From NCBI RefSeq assembly GCF_026191635.1, contig NZ_JAKRRW010000010.1, positions 62,001 to 126,000 on the forward strand: DNA of 64,000 nucleotides. The letters run 5' to 3'. Made by a program: the position numbers and the translations under genes. Origin of the DNA: Photobacterium obscurum. Lineage in GTDB: Bacteria > Pseudomonadota > Gammaproteobacteria > Enterobacterales > Vibrionaceae. The first letter of the stretch is position 1; every line of letters begins with the position of its first letter. Below the pieces are notes generated by a model. The model made no database searches and was not told the origin of the DNA. It saw nothing but the letters and a program-made list of their open reading frames with translations. Below are positions 61,087-64,000 of this stretch, piece after piece.

Positions 61087-62195
61087 TGGGTATCCCAGGC
61101 TGTTTTCAAACTACCGTCACGTTCAAAACGGTACCGATTTTCATACCAGCCCATCCCGAACAGCGCCAGAACATTATCGTAATAGTAATTATCCCTTTGG
61201 CTACGCAGGGTACTTTCAACTGCCTGATACTGCTCCTTTGCAAACAGCTCTTCACCTGACGAGATCAATAGCGGCAGCAGAGATGCAGAAAAACCTGCCG
61301 ATCCATTGCCTTTTACTTTTCCATTGCGCGTATCGACGACCCTTGGAGGGCTGCCACGACGGGCACTCGCCGACACCATCGGCTTCATCGCTCTTACCAC
61401 TTCAGCCTTGAACGGATCATCATCGGCTAGCATCCCTGCCCAAAGGTAAGTCCGGATTGCATTATAACTTCCCGTCCCCTGAGTCTTCTTATCGCTGGCG
61501 TAGCCGGCACTTGAATAAACAACCCAATCAGGGCTATAGCCTTTCGGCATCGAATTGATAATGAGCTGTTCGCTCCCCTTTCTCAGTGGTTGCCAATCTT
61601 GATGAGGAAAAGCCGTCAACATTTTTTCGATAAGCTGAATAGGGACATAGCTTGGGTTCAGGCGGTAACGATTATCGCTAAGAATAAAACCTTGCGGTGC
61701 GGGCAGCAGAAAACGCTGGCCCTTGTCATCAAGCAACACGGTTTCTTCACGTAGTATTCTGCTCGCCAGCAGATAACCCACGCTTTGATAGTAGAAGTTA
61801 TTCCATAACCTTCCAGCCTCATACAAGGTATAGGCAATCCACAGATCAGAATCAGCCGCCGGATTTTTATCCAATACGGTAAAACGTCCATGACTATCTT
61901 TACCCCATAACCAAGCCGGTAGCCTTGCAGTCAAATCGCCGCTGGCGAGGTGATCCTGTGTCCAATTGAAAACTTGATCAAAGGTTGCTGAGTCATTGGC
62001 CAGTAGTGCAAAAAATAAAGCATAGGATTGCCCTTCCGATGTCGTGATCTGTCGTTGATCGGAGCCATCAAGTACCCGCCCACTATCCGTGATATAGGTC
62101 GCTTTAAACGTTTCCCATAATGGCCATTCACACTGCTCGCTCCAACTCGGACCGCTAAGCATAATTCCGGCTAACACAATGATTAATTTCTTCAT
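61077..62195 (-). CDS. bcsZ: Periplasmic endo-1,4-beta-glucanase (GH8)
   Basis: A 372-aa GH8 endoglucanase of cellulose operons. Signal peptide at residues 1-19, then CEWPLWETFKATYITDSGRVLD. The catalytic acid lies in TSEGQSYALFFAL, and NPAADSDLWIAYTLYEAGRLW is the conserved mid-region. It trims nascent cellulose in the periplasm and affects fibre quality. Its start overlaps the bcsB stop by 4 bases (ATGA). Confidence 0.95.
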   Translation of the reverse strand: MKKLIIVLAGIMLSGPSWSEQCEWPLWETFKATYITDSGRVLDGSDQRQITTSEGQSYALFFALLANDSATFDQVFNWTQDHLASGDLTARLPAWLWGKDSHGRFTVLDKNPAADSDLWIAYTLYEAGRLWNNFYYQSVGYLLASRILREETVLLDDKGQRFLLPAPQGFILSDNRYRLNPSYVPIQLIEKMLTAFPHQDWQPLRKGSEQLIINSMPKGYSPDWVVYSSAGYASDKKTQGTGSYNAIRTYLWAGMLADDDPFKAEVVRAMKPMVSASARRGSPPRVVDTRNGKVKGNGSAGFSASLLPLLISSGEELFAKEQYQAVESTLRSQRDNYYYDNVLALFGMGWYENRYRFERDGSLKTAWDTQCP

Positions 62196-64000
62196 TTATC
62201 ATCTCCGACAGCTAACCTTTGTGCCGAAAGTCGGCTTAGCACACGCCAAATGAGTATTGTTAGCGAAATCACCAACAATGCAGCGCACAATGCCAGTAAT
62301 ACAGGGTGCTCAGAAAAGTGATACCAAATCAAATCTATCACAGGCAATTTACCAAGGTGATAGGTATCACCGACTTCAAAACTGGTAATCTCAGCCGCTT
62401 TAATCGTCACCACCGATCCAAACATATGCGCCGATTTACCGCGCTCATTTAGTGCATCACCAATCAATGAAAAATCATCTGAAGATGACGCGACAAGAGA
62501 AATAAGGCTACGTTTTTTGGTAAATGGTGACTCCATTGCCACCATACTCGCAAATGCACCGGCAGCCGTCACATCAACCACACCGGTAACATTAGAATCA
62601 CCTGGCTGAGACTTTAACCAACTCGCCCAGCCAAGCTTATTGTTGTTTACCGGCAATGCCAATTGACGGGTCATTTCACTGAGAATTAACTTGGCTCCCT
62701 CTTTCGAGCCTACATCTTCTGCCTGAGACGATAACGTACCGATAGTTAGAATATCCTTATCTGCCAGCAGCTCAGGTACCCAGCGATCAACCATCGTTAC
62801 TTTTAGCGCCGGGTATCCGGTCTTAGCACCAATCAACCCCATCGTATCGAGTAACAAAGCAACTTCCGCTACCGAAGGATGTTGTTTGATCACCACCGCT
62901 GTTTCTGATAAATCCGCCATCTTAGAAAATGGAAAACCTGATTTTGCAAACGCACGTAAGTTAGGCATTTTGATATAATGCGGAAACCCCGAAAAATCGA
63001 GTGTCGAATCTGAGTCCATCACAGCGTAATAACGACTCGGCTGTGCAGACTGGCATATGTCAGTCGATTCCGAAGCAAAACTAAATTCAAACTGCATCGT
63101 ATTGCTGCTGTCTATCCGAAATGCTGGTATATGGGACGATGAATTAGTACTCAACAATGTATCGTCCAATAGTGGGATACGCAGGCGCTTATCATCCGAG
63201 TTTCTGCCCTTTTCCGTCAGATTAAAAGCTTCCACAAATTGCCCGTTTACCGAAAAATTCAATCTCGAACCAGAATTCTCTCGTGGCGGTGAATAGCGGT
63301 AGCCCAAATCAAGTGGAATACCACGAGACTGCCAGGCAAATAGATCTGGGGGTAAATTAAACGTCACGTTGATTGGAGAAGAGGTACGCCCTTCAGCCTG
63401 CAGTTGATAAGGGCCGTCCACAAGCTCAGCAAAGCTAACCGGCCTATCCGTTCTTACCCAGTTAGGAGCATCATAAGGTTGCCGGGGTTTTAAATCAGTA
63501 ACACTGTTTATCTGAGCAACGGGCCCAGTAAGCAAACTCTTGCCAAGTACCAAACCGCGAACAGCCATATTTAAATCCTCACTGTCACGGCCAAGTACGA
63601 GCAATAATTTAATATACTCATTGGTTGGATGTGTGATCAGCTGCAGCGTCGGGCCCGTCACATCAGGCAAATCACGAATGAAAGCCGGTTTGTTCTGGTT
63701 AGTCGCAAACACAATCGCATGCTGTTGTGGCAGTTCATCAATATAGACCGGGAAATTGACGCCACGCCAATTAGCTAAAGCACCGAAATACGATGCCAGA
63801 ACGCCGGCGGCGGTTAGCTCACCAATATTTTGCTGCCCAGGGAAAACAAAGGGTAGTGTTACATGCGAAAAGTCTCTTTCATCAAAAAATGGCGCTGGCA
63901 ATAATGCTAGATCGGTTGCCAGAATAGACTTTTGTACCTGCAGTCGGACACGGCCGGCGTTGCTGATCTCAGCCCAGATACTGGGATCATTCGGATCTCG
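62192..64000 (-). CDS. bcsB: Cellulose synthase regulatory/periplasmic subunit BcsB (5' end outside window)
   Basis: At least 600 residues of BcsB are visible and the frame is open to the window edge, so the N-terminus and signal peptide lie beyond base 64000. BcsB is the periplasmic, membrane-anchored partner of the BcsA synthase that guides glucan across the periplasm with its carbohydrate-binding domains. Family features: FGALANWRGVNFPVY, the second domain PINVTFNLPPDLFAWQSRG, LDLGYRYSPP, and one C-terminal transmembrane helix (HPVLLALCAALLVISLTILIW) that anchors it. bcsA presumably lies just outside the window. Confidence 0.93.
   Translation of the reverse strand, partial: RDPNDPSIWAEISNAGRVRLQVQKSILATDLALLPAPFFDERDFSHVTLPFVFPGQQNIGELTAAGVLASYFGALANWRGVNFPVYIDELPQQHAIVFATNQNKPAFIRDLPDVTGPTLQLITHPTNEYIKLLLVLGRDSEDLNMAVRGLVLGKSLLTGPVAQINSVTDLKPRQPYDAPNWVRTDRPVSFAELVDGPYQLQAEGRTSSPINVTFNLPPDLFAWQSRGIPLDLGYRYSPPRENSGSRLNFSVNGQFVEAFNLTEKGRNSDDKRLRIPLLDDTLLSTNSSSHIPAFRIDSSNTMQFEFSFASESTDICQSAQPSRYYAVMDSDSTLDFSGFPHYIKMPNLRAFAKSGFPFSKMADLSETAVVIKQHPSVAEVALLLDTMGLIGAKTGYPALKVTMVDRWVPELLADKDILTIGTLSSQAEDVGSKEGAKLILSEMTRQLALPVNNNKLGWASWLKSQPGDSNVTGVVDVTAAGAFASMVAMESPFTKKRSLISLVASSSDDFSLIGDALNERGKSAHMFGSVVTIKAAEITSFEVGDTYHLGKLPVIDLIWYHFSEHPVLLALCAALLVISLTILIWRVLSRLSAQRLAVGDDK

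Overview
The window looks like chromosomal DNA of a marine Vibrionaceae bacterium, probably Photobacterium or a near relative such as Enterovibrio or Grimontia. This rests on gene content: a chromosomal Qnr pentapeptide protein, an H-NOX/hybrid kinase pair, a fatty acid cis/trans isomerase, a GlyGly-CTERM trypsin-like protease, ThiXYZ-TenA thiamine salvage behind a TPP riboswitch, and many short Vibrio-type hypothetical genes. No rRNA, tRNA, CRISPR array, prophage or intact insertion sequence was seen. Most of the window is ordinary genome with small operons separated by clear hairpin terminators.

Layout. 1-3.5 kb: end of a DUF294/CBS-type nucleotidyltransferase, its DnaQ-like exonuclease partner, and a BCCT osmolyte transporter. 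3.5-11.7 kb: an eroded intergenic stretch, qnr, a cupin protein, a 3' relic of a PhoX-type phosphatase, an in-frame MsrA-GNAT fusion, a Gre-like protein, gabD, a yjjU/GNAT pair, an NAD(P)-binding reductase with a candidate Fur box, and a thioesterase. 11.7-15.5 kb: an intact LytTR two-component system beside an ABC exporter whose ATPase carries an in-frame amber codon. 16-22.6 kb: nitroreductase, the hnoX-hnoK nitric oxide sensor operon, an aromatic/aspartate aminotransferase and small proteins. 23-29 kb: a cell-surface glycosylation locus (GT39-type transferase, GT2 transferase, GtrA flippase) around an OmpR-type two-component system, followed by a PopT/DUF368 undecaprenyl phosphate translocase. 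29-33 kb: a Sco-type copper chaperone pair, a small lipoprotein, an orphan CpxR-like regulator divergent from a diverged lipoate ligase. 33-38 kb: codBA, a secreted protease and a lipoprotein.

38-46.6 kb: a PhnA-domain protein, a divergent FeeM-like N-acyltransferase and VAO-type flavoprotein pair, then a truncated VOC gene and a TPP riboswitch leading thiD-thiZ-thiX-thiY-tenA. 46.8-53.2 kb: two glutathione S-transferases, ydcF, yaeQ, yhbQ, yceH, a REC-GGDEF cyclase and an unknown acidic protein. 53.5-57.3 kb: a ToxR/CadC-like membrane regulator next to cti. 57.4-64 kb: bcsC, bcsZ and part of bcsB on the minus strand, the cellulose export end of a bcs operon that continues past the window.

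A family of short palindromic ERIC-like repeats (six copies recognised) is scattered through the intergenic DNA. Two copies lie exactly at the broken ends of truncated genes (the phoX relic and the VOC relic). The most interesting leads are the FeeM-like/VAO-like pair, the membrane-bound regulator paired with cti, the repeat-associated truncations, the amber-split ABC transporter under an intact sensor system, and the MsrA-GNAT fusion with its internal ribosome binding site.
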